Positions 1 through 5,907 of a stretch of 6,777 nucleotides of DNA are shown here, piece by piece. Origin of the DNA: Gemmatimonadota bacterium (GTDB lineage Bacteria; Gemmatimonadota; Gemmatimonadetes; Gemmatimonadales; GWC2-71-9); NCBI GenBank assembly GCA_022573095.1, contig JACZUR010000128.1:1-6777 (forward strand). Reading direction: 5' to 3'. The position numbers were made by a program, and so were the translations under genes. Within the stretch, counting starts at the first letter, position 1. The number at the start of each line of letters is the position of its first letter. A model generated the notes under the pieces. The model saw only the letters and a program-made list of their open reading frames with translations. It did not search any database and was not told where the DNA came from.

Positions 1-687
1 AGGTTTGTCGGTGTACTGCAGCAGTTGTTCGACTGCGTCCAGGATGCCGGACGGACCAACGGAGCAGTTGAGACCGATTACATCCGCGTCCCATTCGGTC
101 AATCTTTCGGCGATAGTGGACAGGTCAGTTCCGTACCCCGTTTTGAGATCCTCACCGATCGTCATCTGTGCAATGAGGGGAAGATCACAGATGGCCCTGA
201 TCGCCTCGATCGCTTCGCGAATTTCCGATAGATCGCTGAACGTTTCGAGAACGAAACCATCAACGCCGCCCTCGAGCAATGCTTGTGCCTGCTCGCGAAA
301 GTAAGCGCGAGCTTCTTCACGGGCAGTGGGTCCGAAAGGTTCTATACGAATTCCCAACGGTCCTATAGCTCCAACGATGCTTGCCGACCCGTCAGCAGCT
401 TCCACGGCCAGCTCCGCAGCCGCGCGATTTATCTGAGCAGTCTGGTCCTCCAAACCAAAGGCTTTCAACTTTACTGCGTTGGCTCCGAACGTGTTCGTCT
501 CCAAGATCTCGGCTCCGGCCCTGGCGTATTCGGAGTGTACATCTTTGACGAGACGGGGTTTGTTGAGGTTCAATTGGTCATAGCAGATGTTTACGAAGAC
601 CCCTTTGTTGTAAAGCATCGTACCCATCGCTCCGTCAGCGACGTGTACACGCTTGTCTTCAATCAGATCTCGCAATCTTGCGGCCAT
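1..687 (-). CDS. Homocysteine S-methyltransferase domain protein, probably bifunctional with methylenetetrahydrofolate reductase (partial, 3' end outside window)
   Basis: The reading frame is open from an ATG at 687 to the left edge, giving 229 residues with no stop. Family motifs are in order: DGAMGTML at 18-25, ETNTFGAN at 63-70, GAIGPLG at 106-112, LETFSDL at 147-153 and GLNCSVGP at 205-212. C208 in GLNC matches the first zinc-binding cysteine of the homocysteine-binding barrel; the later Cys-Cys pair lies outside the window. The family transfers a methyl group to homocysteine to make methionine in the cytoplasm. The phrases NKGVFVN, CYDQLNL and GPLGIRIEPFGPT resemble the YitJ-like proteins (about 610 residues) in which this domain is fused to methylenetetrahydrofolate reductase. 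The fusion itself is inferred, and the N-terminal module of cobalamin-dependent MetH is the alternative. A GAGAGAG ribosome binding site at 699-693 precedes the ATG. The SAM-II riboswitch in the leader independently supports a role in methionine/SAM metabolism. Confidence 0.93.
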   Translation of the reverse strand, partial: MAARLRDLIEDKRVHVADGAMGTMLYNKGVFVNICYDQLNLNKPRLVKDVHSEYARAGAEILETNTFGANAVKLKAFGLEDQTAQINRAAAELAVEAADGSASIVGAIGPLGIRIEPFGPTAREEARAYFREQAQALLEGGVDGFVLETFSDLSEIREAIEAIRAICDLPLIAQMTIGEDLKTGYGTDLSTIAERLTEWDADVIGLNCSVGPSGILDAVEQLLQYTDKP

Positions 688-692
688 AGTAA

Positions 693-741
693 CTCTCTCG
701 ACGGTTGCTAGCGCTGGTCGCGCTCTACCTTGGTGAGAGAG
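693..741 (-). promoter_or_regulatory. Leader hairpin that can sequester the ribosome binding site
   Basis: On the minus strand, CTCTCTC (741-735), just after the terminator T tract, is perfectly complementary to GAGAGAG (699-693), the only ribosome-binding-like sequence before the ATG at 687. Between the arms lies a second perfect hairpin, AGCGC (724-720), loop GACCA, GCGCT (714-710), which would bring the arms together. Folding would hide the ribosome binding site, so read-through transcripts may face a second level of control. The pairing is seen in the sequence; the regulatory role is inferred. Confidence 0.5.
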
Positions 742-749
742 GGAACAGC

Positions 750-808
750 AAAAAAGCCACGTCGCTAAAGCTCCGAGGCCGGGTTTTTAGCGATTGTTTA
801 GCGTGGCT
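750..808 (-). terminator. Intrinsic terminator overlapping the SAM-II aptamer
   Basis: On the minus strand, AGCCACG (808-802) can pair with CGTGGCT (761-755). After an 8-base bulge on the 5' side (801-794), TCGCTAAA (793-786) pairs perfectly with TTTAGCGA (769-762). A small inner stem CCG/CGG (783-781 with 775-773) can also form. Six T residues (755-750) follow, which is the signature of a factor-independent terminator. The 5' side of this hairpin is made of the P1 3' strand and the conserved GCTAAA of the aptamer, so terminator and ligand-bound aptamer are mutually exclusive. A weaker hairpin downstream of the aptamer (780-774 with 764-755, 3-base bulge) ends at the same T tract and could coexist with bound ligand. 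Confidence 0.8.
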
Positions 809-832
809 GCAATATCCTCAAATCACCACGAG
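781..832 (-). ncRNA. SAM-II riboswitch aptamer (metA motif)
   Basis: Read on the minus strand, the element has the SAM-II landmarks in order: a P1 5' strand CGTGG (830-826), GATTTG (824-819), TTGCAG (812-807), a P1 3' strand CCACG (806-802), the segment CTAAA (801-797) and the conserved GCTAAA (791-786). P1 has five Watson-Crick pairs plus a possible U-G pair (825/807). For the pseudoknot, GG at 817-816 in the loop can pair with CC at 783-782 just after GCTAAAAA. In the well-studied metagenomic SAM-II RNA, as I remember it, these positions are CC and GG, so this would be a compensatory double change. SAM-II binds S-adenosylmethionine and usually lowers expression of methionine or SAM biosynthesis genes. 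It sits 94 bases upstream of a homocysteine methyltransferase start on the same strand, as expected. Confidence 0.92.
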
Positions 833-847
833 CAGTTGTCACCGTCA

Positions 848-875
848 AATCTAAGGTGGATCGAAGCGCGTGCAA
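848..875 (-). promoter_or_regulatory. Candidate promoter of the riboswitch transcript
   Basis: On the minus strand, TTGCAC (875-870) and TAGATT (853-848) are separated by 16 bases and resemble sigma-70-type -35 and -10 boxes (3 of 6 and 4 of 6 matches). The implied transcription start near 841 lies about ten bases before the aptamer, which fits. The boxes are weak; position is the main support. Confidence 0.33.
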
Positions 876-966
876 GGGCCGGCCGTGTTTTCCCGAAGGT
901 GGAAGGGTTGTTGGTTACGAGGAGCAAAAATTGAGGTTCGGCAGCGAGACTTAGACGTTGGAGTTA

Positions 967-984
967 CCACGAGTAAACTCGTGG
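967..984. repeat. Perfect 8-bp inverted repeat
   Basis: CCACGAGT and ACTCGTGG are perfect reverse complements separated by AA, so the element forms a tight hairpin or acts as a near-palindromic protein-binding site. No T tract follows on either strand. It abuts the larger imperfect hairpin at 981-1033. Confidence 0.75.
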
Positions 985-1033
985 CTCCCGAGCCATCGCT
1001 CGTCTCAACTCGCGATGCTCGGAGGCGTGCCAC
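981..1033. repeat. Long imperfect inverted repeat
   Basis: The left arm GTGGC (981-985), CCGAGC (988-993), ATCGC (995-999) pairs with the right arm GCGAT (1012-1016), GCTCGG (1017-1022), GCCAC (1029-1033): 16 base pairs with one internal loop and one single-base bulge, closed by a 12-base loop. An alternative compact hairpin, GGCTC-CC-GAGCC (984-995 region), lies within the left arm. This could be a structured RNA element or a repeat-derived sequence; no function can be assigned. Confidence 0.6.
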
Positions 1034-1060
1034 TCGCAAGCTCGCGGACACGATCGGCCC

Positions 1061-1076
1061 TGCCGCTAAAGCGGCA
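1061..1076. repeat. Perfect 7-bp inverted repeat
   Basis: TGCCGCT and AGCGGCA are perfect reverse complements with an AA centre, the same design as the repeat at 967-984 (both read TAAA across the centre). No T tract is adjacent, so termination is unlikely; it may be an operator or part of a structured element. Confidence 0.65.
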
Positions 1077-1124
1077 CCCGTTGCGTTGAATTTGATCAGT
1101 GGAGCTGCGTAATTGTCCCTATCG

Positions 1125-1152
1125 TTGAAGTATGAAACAAACATTCTATAGT
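1125..1152 (+). promoter_or_regulatory. Sigma-70-like promoter pointing antisense into the yggU end
   Basis: TTGAAG (1125-1130) and TATAGT (1147-1152) match the -35 and -10 consensus at 4 and 5 of 6 positions with a 16-base spacer. It points rightward into the 3' end of the minus-strand operon, with no plus-strand gene behind it, so it would make antisense RNA if active. A chance match in AT-rich sequence is quite possible. Confidence 0.3.
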
Positions 1153-1173
1153 TCACATTGTGTGGACCACTCG

Positions 1174-1440
1174 TTAGGATAGGCCCCCGAGCTTCTCGAT
1201 AAGTTCCCTCTGGTCGACACCTTCGATGGAAACTCGCTTGCGTCTAGACGTGTGACCCGAAACTATGGCAACGGCTGACTTCGGTACTCCCAATTGAGCA
1301 GCGAGGTACTTGGTAAGTTCGCGATTGGCAGCACCGTCAACGGGCGGCGCCTTTACACGAATCTTGATTGCATCCCCGTAAAGACCACCGAACTCAGTTC
1401 TACCGGCCTTCGGCTGGACATAGACGTTTATGACAGTCAA
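1174..1440 (-). CDS. yggU: YggU/DUF167 family protein
   Basis: From a TTG start the product has 88 residues, close to the roughly 95-100 usual for the family. The DUF167 signatures are plain: YVQPKAGRTEFGG at 7-19, IKIRVKAPPVDGAANREL at 25-42 and SGHTSRRKRVSIEG at 61-74. Members are small cytoplasmic alpha/beta proteins without an established biochemical function, often encoded beside yggT. The TTG at 1440 was chosen because TTGA overlaps the yggT stop (TGA, 1439-1437), the typical layout of translational coupling, and because GAGGA lies four bases upstream. A GTG at 1485 would add 15 residues (VCTATHPELAHED...) that do not look like the family, has no ribosome binding site and overlaps yggT by 49 bases. 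It is the last gene of the kgd operon; no T-tract terminator follows its TAA. Confidence 0.9.
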   Translation of the reverse strand: MTVINVYVQPKAGRTEFGGLYGDAIKIRVKAPPVDGAANRELTKYLAAQLGVPKSAVAIVSGHTSRRKRVSIEGVDQRELIEKLGGLS

Positions 1441-2000
1441 AGAATCCTCATGAGCCAACTCAGGATGAGTTGCAGTGCAAACCACGCAACGATTGGCGTG
1501 ATGTCTATCATCCCGATCGGAGGAATGATCTTGCGCAGTGGTTCAACAATCCAATCGGTGAGAAGGTAGAAAAGTTTCATCCAGCGATTGTAGCGGCCGA
1601 CTCCAAACCACGATCCGATCACCCGAACAACCAGCGAAATGATGACGGCCTGGCCCGCGTAGTAGACGAGTACCCTGACGACTCCCTGGGGCCCCCGGTC
1701 GCCGGCCAGCGCAACGGCTCGAAGTTGGGTCGCCATCCAATCAGCCAAGGAAAGAAAAACGATTCCGCCGGCGAGGGTCCCGCCCAGCAACCACCACTCG
1801 GCGTTCTGTGGGTTTCCGCCACGTCGATGTATCCAGCGTTCAATCGGTCGCAGAAAGGGGTCGGTGATCATACGGATGGTCTTTGCGCCGTGACTGAGCG
1901 GTTTGATGCGCCGGCTTCTCACTAACCAGGACCCGCACACCACGAACGCGCTCCATGCGAAAATGCCGAACACGACGTAGCGAAGGATGTTTAGCGCCAC
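1437..2000 (-). CDS. yggT: YggT family integral membrane protein
   Basis: The product of 187 residues (from GTG) is strongly hydrophobic, with four likely membrane segments at about 5-27, 69-87, 108-132 and 165-185. It is an internal duplication of the YGGT unit: DPFLRPIERWIHRRGG in the first half (47-62) and DWIVEPLRKIIPPIGMID in the second (149-166), the latter followed by ITPIVAWFALQLI, a hallmark of the family. YggT proteins sit in the inner membrane; roles reported for relatives include osmotic/ion tolerance and, in plastids, cytochrome assembly or division, so no precise role is assigned here. The GTG at 2000 was preferred because AGAGGTGAT, nearly a full Shine-Dalgarno, lies directly before it. 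An ATG at 2024, 12 bases after the kgd stop, would add eight residues but lacks a ribosome binding site. The gene lies between kgd and yggU in one operon and shares a 4-base overlap with yggU. Confidence 0.9.
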   Translation of the reverse strand: MALNILRYVVFGIFAWSAFVVCGSWLVRSRRIKPLSHGAKTIRMITDPFLRPIERWIHRRGGNPQNAEWWLLGGTLAGGIVFLSLADWMATQLRAVALAGDRGPQGVVRVLVYYAGQAVIISLVVRVIGSWFGVGRYNRWMKLFYLLTDWIVEPLRKIIPPIGMIDITPIVAWFALQLILSWLMRIL

Positions 2001-2036
2001 ATCACCTCTGCTTTCCGGCTGCATTCAGACACGACA

Positions 2037-5000
2037 TCATGCGAGAGCCTCGGTAACGAGGCGCAGCTGCTCCGCTGTGTGTGCAGCAGGATAGCCTTCT
2101 GCGGGACTTGAGCGCTCGGGACGCGACAGATATTGGACGCGGGTACCTGTGGGTGCCAGGCGTTCAAGTTTGGGGACGACCCATTTCCTGGCTCCCATGT
2201 TTTCGGGTTCTTCCTGTAACCAGATCAGTTCACTCAGATTTGCGTATCCTTCAATCACCTTAGCCACCCGATTTTCAGGAAACGGATACAGCAACTCGAT
2301 TCTTGCTATTCCCACGTGCGCTGCCTTCTCGCGCTCACCCGAGTTGATGAGATCGTAATAGATCTTGCCCGAACAGAACACCAGCTTAGTTACGTCCTGT
2401 GGAGCGCCCGTCTCTGACTCGTCATCGATGACTTCATGAAAGCATCCTTGGGAGAGTTCGCTCATGCTTGATGCGGCCCGCGGCAATCGCAGCAAGCTTT
2501 TTGGTGTCATCAGAATAAGCGGTCTGATCTCCTGCGATTTTGCCTGACGTCGTAGCAGATGAAAGTACTGTGCTGGAGTAGAACAGTTTGCCACTCTGAT
2601 ATTACCCTCAGCCGCGAGAGCTAGATATCGTTCAATTCGCGCGCTTGAGTGTTCGGGGCCCTGTCCTTCATAGCCATGGGGAAGAAGGAGCGTCAGCCGG
2701 GTCGTTTGACCCCATTTCGCAAGACCGGCGATGATGAACTGGTCGATTATTACCTCTGCAGCGTTGGCGAAGTCACCAAACTGAGCCTCCCAGACTACTA
2801 GGACTTCCGGAGTCGCGACACTGTACCCGTACTCGAAACCCAGAACTGCATATTCGGACAGTGGGCTGTTGTGTATCTCGAATGTGGCACGACTGTCGGG
2901 TAAGTGCTGAAGCGGAACGTACTCTTCCCCCGTTGCGAAATCGCACAGGATCGTGTGCCTATGACTAAAGGTGCCGCGGCCGACATCCTGCCCTGTTAAC
3001 CGTATCGGTACGCCCTCTTGCAGAAGTGTCCCAAACGCCAATGATTCGGCGTGACCCCAGTCGATTGTTCGCTGACCGTCGAATGCGTCCGCACGTTTCT
3101 TAAGTTGTCTGTCAAGTTTCGGGTTTACCGTAAAACTCTCGGGAGGTGTTAGCAGCGCTTCATTGACCGTCCGAAGAATCTCTTCGGCAACCCCGGTTTC
3201 GGGTTCAGACACAGCTCTTATCGACGCGGAAACTCGATCCGGTTCTTCTCCTTCATCCGCCGCCTTTGCCTCTTTCTTGAGAGCTTCCTGTGTTGCCGCC
3301 AGTAGTTCATATTGTTTCTTCACTTTTCGGTCGACTTCATCTTGTTCGATAATGCCGTCCGAAACGAGCTTTGCGGCATAGAGCTCGCGTACTGTGGGGT
3401 GGCTGTCAATCACCTGGTACATTTGTGGCTGAGTAAAACGAGGCTCGTCGCCCTCATTGTGTCCGTGTCGTCTGTAACCGACCAGGTCGATAACGCACCC
3501 GACTTTGAACCGCACGCGGTACATCATTGCTAGACGAACCGCTGCGATGCACATTTCGGGGTCGTCCGCGTTTACATGAATAATGGGAACGTCAAATCCC
3601 AAAGCGAGTGAACTCGCGTTGTCGGTTGAGCGAGCATCCACCGGATTTGTAGTAAAACCGATTTGGTTGTTTGCGATGACGTGAAGTGTTCCGCCCGTGC
3701 TGTATCCGCTGAGTCGCGACAGGTTAAAAGTCTCTGCAACTACGCCCTGCGCGGCAAACGCGGCGTCTCCGTGAATTAGAATTGCAAGAACTTTGGAGGT
3801 GTCATGCGTGAGAGTCGATCCGTCACGCTGAGTCTGAATGGCTCGGACGCGCCCCTGCACGACAGGATCGACGGCTTCAAGATGACTCGGGTTTGGCAAC
3901 AACGTGATGTCGATATCAGCGCCGGAAGAGGTTGTTAGTTTTCCACGTGATCCGTGATGGTATTTGACATCACCTGTGCCGCCTGCCGGCGCCAAGGTCT
4001 CCTCGACGTGTTTTCCGCCCTCGAACTCTGCTAGCAGCGTCTCATACGAAACACCCACTATATGAGTCAGGATATTCAAACGGCCCCGATGCGCCATGCC
4101 AAGAACCACTTCTCCAGCGCCTTGCGAGGCGGCTATGTCGGAAGCATGCCTGATCATCGGTACAAGAGAGTCCAGCCCCTCGATGCCGAATCGTTTATGT
4201 CCCAGATAGCTTCGATGAAGGAAGCGCTCGAGTCCGTCTACTCTAGTGAGGTCGTCCAGTAGGAGCTTTCTATCTGCTGTAGACAGCGGAGTGCAATGCT
4301 CACCGGATTCGATCACCTTCCGCAGCCACACTCGCTCCTCGTGGTTGTCTATGTGCTCGATCTCGTACGCGATTGTTCCACAGTAGGTTTTCCGAAGGTT
4401 GGGAAAAGCTTCGTGTAGCGTTTCGCCCTGGACATAGATGCGAAGGACTTTCGATGGTATCGCTTTCATTATGTCGGGGGTGAGTCCGAGTTTGGTGGGA
4501 TCGAGAGCTGGATCGCCCGGCGGTTTGCTGCCTAGCGGATCCAGCTGCGCGGCCCGGTGTCCGTGCGTTCGATGCGCCTTAACCAGCGACATGGCAGCTG
4601 CTACATGGAAGAGCATGGAAGAGGGTTCGGGAGTTTGAGGGATGGAGGGTTGGGGGGACGGCATGTCGGCCGGTCTCTCGGCCGTCACTGGGATCAGGGA
4701 GTTCACGTCAATGTTGAACGCAGTTGCAATCTCCCCGTAGAAATCCCTCTCTCCTTGGAGCAGTTTGTCGACGGTCTGTAGAAACTGACCGGATTCAGCT
4801 CCCTGAATTATGCGGTGATCGTACGTGCTCGTTACCGTCATCGAGCGTCGTTCACCAATGCTTTGAATCGCCCCGGTCGCGATTATGGAACCCTGGCCTT
4901 TCATAAGACGAGGCACCGATGCCACCGTCCCGATAGTACCCGGATTGGTGAGCGTAATGGTTGATCCCGCGTACGCATCCGGAAGAAGCTTGCCGGTTCT

Positions 5001-5630
5001 TGCCCCATCGACCAATCTGTCGTAGTCGGCGTGAAACTCGGCAAAGGTGAGAGTGTTCGCATTCTTGATCACGGGAACCATCAGGCCGCGCGTGCCGTCT
5101 CTGCGCTCCACATCGACCGCGAGTCCCAGGTTAGTAGATCCCGGGTCAAGACGGTGTGGTTCTCCCTCTATATCGGTGACGGCGTATACCATCGATGGGA
5201 ACTCGTCACACGCCTTCACGATCGCCCAGCCGATAATGTGTGTAAACGAAAGCTTGAGCCCGCGTTCCTTCAGCTGTTGGTTAATGTCGCTTCGGATCTT
5301 CCATAGGTAGGAGGCGTCGATGTCGCGAAAGGAGGTGGCAGTCGGCACATCGAGACTTGCCTCCATGTTCTTCAGCAGACGCAGCTGAGGTCCCTTGATC
5401 GGCTGACTCGATCCAACGGTCTCGACATTACCAGTCTGGGCTGTCTTGTTTTCGCCAGCCACCGATCCATCACCGTTCGGCTTGAAGGTGTGCAACGGCT
5501 CTTCACCAACGACTCCGCTCTCAAACAACCGGCGCCACTCTACCGCGACCGAAGACGGATCCCGTAAAAACTCTTCATAGAGAGCTTGAGCGAATCCAGA
5601 GTTTACCGTCTCGAATATGTTTTCGAACAA
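2037..5630 (-). CDS. kgd: Multifunctional 2-oxoglutarate decarboxylase/dehydrogenase E1 with fused succinyltransferase (E2) catalytic domain
   Basis: The product has 1197 residues from the TTG at 5630, close to mycobacterial Kgd (about 1230). Order of parts: the E1 N-terminal helix FENIFETVNSGFAQALYEEF (2-21); a linker; an E2 acyltransferase domain at about 80-297 with the active-site motif DHRIIQGAESG (271-281); a Pro/Ser/Gln linker (about 318-338); then the E1 body. E1 motifs include HRGRLN (514-519), GDAAF...NNQ for thiamine diphosphate/Mg (621-655), RRHGHNEGDEP (720-730), GQDVGRGTFSHRH (880-892), EAQFGDFANAAE (948-959) and HGYEGQGPEHSSARIERYL (985-1003). No lipoyl domain is present, as in other Kgd proteins. 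It decarboxylates 2-oxoglutarate in the TCA cycle and can pass the succinyl group toward CoA or release succinic semialdehyde. GDAAFAAQG has Ala where Gly is usual. The TTG at 5630 has AAGG six bases upstream; the only earlier in-frame start is a TTG at 5744, without a ribosome binding site and encoding an unrelated-looking Pro/Arg-rich extension. Confidence 0.96.
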   Translation of the reverse strand: MFENIFETVNSGFAQALYEEFLRDPSSVAVEWRRLFESGVVGEEPLHTFKPNGDGSVAGENKTAQTGNVETVGSSQPIKGPQLRLLKNMEASLDVPTATSFRDIDASYLWKIRSDINQQLKERGLKLSFTHIIGWAIVKACDEFPSMVYAVTDIEGEPHRLDPGSTNLGLAVDVERRDGTRGLMVPVIKNANTLTFAEFHADYDRLVDGARTGKLLPDAYAGSTITLTNPGTIGTVASVPRLMKGQGSIIATGAIQSIGERRSMTVTSTYDHRIIQGAESGQFLQTVDKLLQGERDFYGEIATAFNIDVNSLIPVTAERPADMPSPQPSIPQTPEPSSMLFHVAAAMSLVKAHRTHGHRAAQLDPLGSKPPGDPALDPTKLGLTPDIMKAIPSKVLRIYVQGETLHEAFPNLRKTYCGTIAYEIEHIDNHEERVWLRKVIESGEHCTPLSTADRKLLLDDLTRVDGLERFLHRSYLGHKRFGIEGLDSLVPMIRHASDIAASQGAGEVVLGMAHRGRLNILTHIVGVSYETLLAEFEGGKHVEETLAPAGGTGDVKYHHGSRGKLTTSSGADIDITLLPNPSHLEAVDPVVQGRVRAIQTQRDGSTLTHDTSKVLAILIHGDAAFAAQGVVAETFNLSRLSGYSTGGTLHVIANNQIGFTTNPVDARSTDNASSLALGFDVPIIHVNADDPEMCIAAVRLAMMYRVRFKVGCVIDLVGYRRHGHNEGDEPRFTQPQMYQVIDSHPTVRELYAAKLVSDGIIEQDEVDRKVKKQYELLAATQEALKKEAKAADEGEEPDRVSASIRAVSEPETGVAEEILRTVNEALLTPPESFTVNPKLDRQLKKRADAFDGQRTIDWGHAESLAFGTLLQEGVPIRLTGQDVGRGTFSHRHTILCDFATGEEYVPLQHLPDSRATFEIHNSPLSEYAVLGFEYGYSVATPEVLVVWEAQFGDFANAAEVIIDQFIIAGLAKWGQTTRLTLLLPHGYEGQGPEHSSARIERYLALAAEGNIRVANCSTPAQYFHLLRRQAKSQEIRPLILMTPKSLLRLPRAASSMSELSQGCFHEVIDDESETGAPQDVTKLVFCSGKIYYDLINSGEREKAAHVGIARIELLYPFPENRVAKVIEGYANLSELIWLQEEPENMGARKWVVPKLERLAPTGTRVQYLSRPERSSPAEGYPAAHTAEQLRLVTEALA
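4619..4657. repeat. Purine-rich degenerate repeat inside kgd (inter-domain linker)
   Basis: On the plus strand this stretch is almost only G, A and T in GAGGG-type units: AAGAGGGTT (4619-4627), TTTGAGGG (4634-4641), GATGGAGGGTT (4641-4651), then six G. It encodes the linker PSPQPSIPQTPEPS between the E2 and E1 parts of Kgd. The same words recur upstream of kgd at 5643-5685. Confidence 0.65.
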
Positions 5631-5642
5631 GAGCGGCCTTGC

Positions 5643-5685
5643 AAGAGGGTTGGAGAGATGGAGGGTTTGAGGGCGAGGGGGGTGG
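5643..5685. repeat. Purine-rich degenerate repeat upstream of the kgd start
   Basis: The plus strand carries AAGAGGGTT (5643-5651), GATGGAGGGTT (5657-5667), TTTGAGGG (5666-5673) and a run of six G (5677-5682). These words, including an identical 11-mer, also occur in the kgd linker at 4619-4657 in a different order. In the kgd transcript this would be a C-rich leader. Confidence 0.65.
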
Positions 5686-5772
5686 AAATATGCGCCGGCC
5701 CGGGCCCGACATCGCTCACTTTGACTGTTTGGTGAAGATACCAATGGCCGGGGGCGAAGTCGAGTTGGGGGA

Positions 5773-5796
5773 GAACGATTGAACGATTGAACGATG
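5773..5796. repeat. 8-bp tandem repeat, three copies
   Basis: GAACGATT occurs twice head to tail (5773-5780, 5781-5788), followed by GAACGATG (5789-5796). Repeats of this length can vary in copy number by slippage. They lie between the probable kgd promoter zone and its start, or could be direct-repeat binding sites with an 8-bp period. Confidence 0.85.
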
Positions 5797-5833
5797 GGGT
5801 CATCAATCAGGCGGGTCAGCGATTACGATTCGC

Positions 5834-5870
5834 TATTCCCTTATTCCCGATTCCCCACTCCCAGCTCCCC
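5834..5870. repeat. Degenerate NATTCCC tandem repeat
   Basis: Five successive 6-8 base units end in CCC: TATTCCC, TTATTCCC, GATTCCCC, ACTCCC and AGCTCCCC. The drift between units suggests an old expansion. It is immediately followed by the near-palindrome TGCGGGCCGCA. Confidence 0.7.
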
Positions 5871-5907
5871 TGCGGGCCGCACGAGCAAATCATTTTCGAA
5901 TAACCAA

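Larger units (their letters stand above)
854..1173. other. Intergenic region with dense short inverted repeats; no convincing gene
   Basis: This stretch lies between the YggU stop and the riboswitch transcript, with the candidate promoter of that transcript at its left edge. Two overlapping open frames exist (851-1156 minus, GTG start; 870-1112 plus), but neither has a recognisable family motif or a good ribosome binding site, and both cross the inverted repeats. The central part (about 960-1080) is rich in CTCG/CGAG words and holds at least four potential hairpins, listed separately. No T tract follows any of them, so none is a standard intrinsic terminator for the kgd operon. I see no tRNA-like clover leaf. 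Confidence 0.6.

Noticed and set aside
283..711. Plus-strand open frame of 142 codons
   Set aside because: Antisense shadow of the well-supported homocysteine methyltransferase frame.
960..1080. Hairpin cluster considered as a tRNA or standard intrinsic terminator
   Set aside because: No clover-leaf arrangement or T-loop consensus, and no T tract after any stem on either strand.
870..1112. Plus-strand open frame of 80 codons
   Set aside because: Arg/Ala-rich with no recognisable motif; overlaps the opposite open frame and the hairpins; no convincing ribosome binding site.
851..1156. Minus-strand open frame of 101 codons starting with GTG
   Set aside because: No family motif, no ribosome binding site, Ser/Arg/Thr-rich composition, and it runs through several inverted repeats and overlaps the likely promoter of the riboswitch.
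1470..1925. Plus-strand open frame of 151 codons
   Set aside because: Antisense to YggT, whose duplicated family motif is clear; the antisense product is a low-complexity polar protein without motifs.
5631..5744. N-terminal extension of Kgd from a TTG at 5744
   Set aside because: The 38 extra residues are Pro/Arg-rich, encoded by low-complexity repeat DNA, and their TTG has no ribosome binding site; the family homology begins right after the TTG at 5630.
5773..5870. Repeats considered as a CRISPR array
   Set aside because: Units are only 6-8 bases and directly adjacent, without spacers, and no cas gene is near.
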